Assembly: GCA_944322145.1 (NCBI GenBank)
Contig: CALUNW010000011.1
Coordinates: 1-64,000 of the forward strand
Origin: an uncultured Atopobiaceae bacterium
Lineage (GTDB): Bacteria; Actinomycetota; Coriobacteriia; Coriobacteriales; Atopobiaceae
Direction of reading: 5' to 3'
DNA length: 64,000 nucleotides
In this document: one piece after another, positions 63,381 through 64,000 of the stretch
Position numbering within the stretch: position 1 is the first letter of the stretch
Layout: each line of letters starts with the position of its first letter
Translations under genes and position numbers: made by a program
The notes under the pieces: generated by a model
What the model was told of the DNA's origin: nothing
The model's input: the letters and a program-made list of their open reading frames with translations, nothing else
Database searches by the model: none

Positions 63381-64000
63381 CTACATGCTCTGCGGGGCGC
63401 TGACGCCGACCATCTCGAGGGTGAGGGCGAGGACGCGGCGCGTCGCGTCGACCGCGGCGAGGCGAGCGTGCGAGAGCGGAGCGTCAAGCGGTCGTCCCTT
63501 GCCGGGAAGCACCTGGCAGGCGGCATAGAACGAATGGAACTCCGCGGCGAGCTCCTCGGCGTAGTGCGTGAGGCGGAAGGGCGCGCGGTCGCGGGCGCAG
63601 CTCTCGACCAGGCCCGGGAGCTCGGAGAGCTTGCGGGCGAGCGCGGCCTCGGCGGGGTCGGAGAGCAGGCCGAGGTCATAGCCCTCCCCCACGGCGCGGC
63701 GCGCGACCTCGTCCATCCCCAGTGCGGCGGCCTCCTCGAGCGTGACGTCGGCGCCGCGGCGCAGGATCGAGCAGATGCGCGCGTGAGCGTACTGGACGTA
63801 GTAGACGGGGTTGGTGTTGTCCTGCTTCTTCACGCGCTCGATGTCGAAGTCGATCATCTGGTTCGACGACTTGGAGATGAGCGTGTAGCGCGTGGCATCG
63901 GCGCCCACCTCGGCGAGGAGCTCGTCAAAGGTGACCATCGTGCCCTTGCGCTTGGACATGCGCACGGGGTTGCCGTCGCGCAGGAGGTTCACCAGCTGAC
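63381..64000 (-). CDS. argS: Arginyl-tRNA synthetase, C-terminal part (cut by window end)
   Basis: About 206 residues visible, open to the window edge. MSKRKGTMVTFDELLAEVGA is the KMSKS-region signature of ArgS with the following stem-contact fold, and the end (TNPVYYVQYAHARICSILRR ... SFYAACQVLP) is the DALR anticodon-binding domain. The start lies outside the window, so the length cannot be judged. Confidence 0.9.
   Translation of the reverse strand, partial: QLVNLLRDGNPVRMSKRKGTMVTFDELLAEVGADATRYTLISKSSNQMIDFDIERVKKQDNTNPVYYVQYAHARICSILRRGADVTLEEAAALGMDEVARRAVGEGYDLGLLSDPAEAALARKLSELPGLVESCARDRAPFRLTHYAEELAAEFHSFYAACQVLPGKGRPLDAPLSHARLAAVDATRRVLALTLEMVGVSAPQSM

Overview
The window looks like a chromosomal segment of a high-GC actinobacterium of the class Coriobacteriia, most likely Atopobiaceae (Olsenella-like). 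This is judged from gene content, GC-rich third codon positions, GTG/TTG starts, and a Rho with a long basic, AT-hook-bearing N-terminal extension. No search was run, so the genus is inference.

Layout. 0-14.9 kb is accessory: a Fic enzyme with a DNA-binding head, an XRE/TPR-like regulator, an IS3-type insertion sequence, an FtsX-type permease, a divergent ABC exporter operon, small acetyltransferases (one frameshifted), an XRE membrane regulator, a flavodoxin-like protein and a MazEF toxin-antitoxin pair. 14.9-19.3 kb (minus strand) is a response regulator / ABC ATPase / two ABC-2 permeases / histidine kinase unit of the peptide-antibiotic (LanFEG-like) protection type. 19.5-24.8 kb is a binding-protein-dependent importer joined to a PHP-family hydrolase. 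24.8-32.3 kb holds a second PHP enzyme, carAB and NADP-type glutamate dehydrogenase. 32.6-40.2 kb has six tRNA genes (Gly, Pro, Arg, His, Lys, Lys), a diacylglycerol-kinase-like enzyme, a REP-associated tyrosine transposase (RAYT), PTS enzyme I, a PfkB sugar-phosphate kinase, a Nudix hydrolase and a membrane-anchored nuclease. 40.2-46.7 kb holds a GT2 / YfhO / GtrA envelope-glycosylation cluster, a second Fic enzyme and an M42 peptidase. 46.9-53.0 kb is the aspartate-to-threonine pathway (asd, aspartokinase, hom, thrC, thrB). 53.3-58.2 kb is a complete branched-chain amino acid importer (livFGMHK). 58.4-64 kb holds VanZ-like and cell-envelope proteins, rho, a double winged-helix regulator and the 3' part of argS.

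The most interesting signal is not in the genes. (1) A 10-mer, CGAGAAGRAC, or its 9-bp core, was counted 46 times by eye. It has no strand bias and is concentrated between genes, often just after stop codons, like a DNA uptake sequence. (2) At least four families of palindromic REP-like elements sharing a CTGTCC core are scattered over the window. They repeatedly overlap stop codons, and a RAYT gene sits between two of them. (3) Several intergenic gaps carry private sets of direct and inverted repeats, one family of which recurs 6 kb apart. These layers suggest a genome with active small palindromic element families that land at gene ends.
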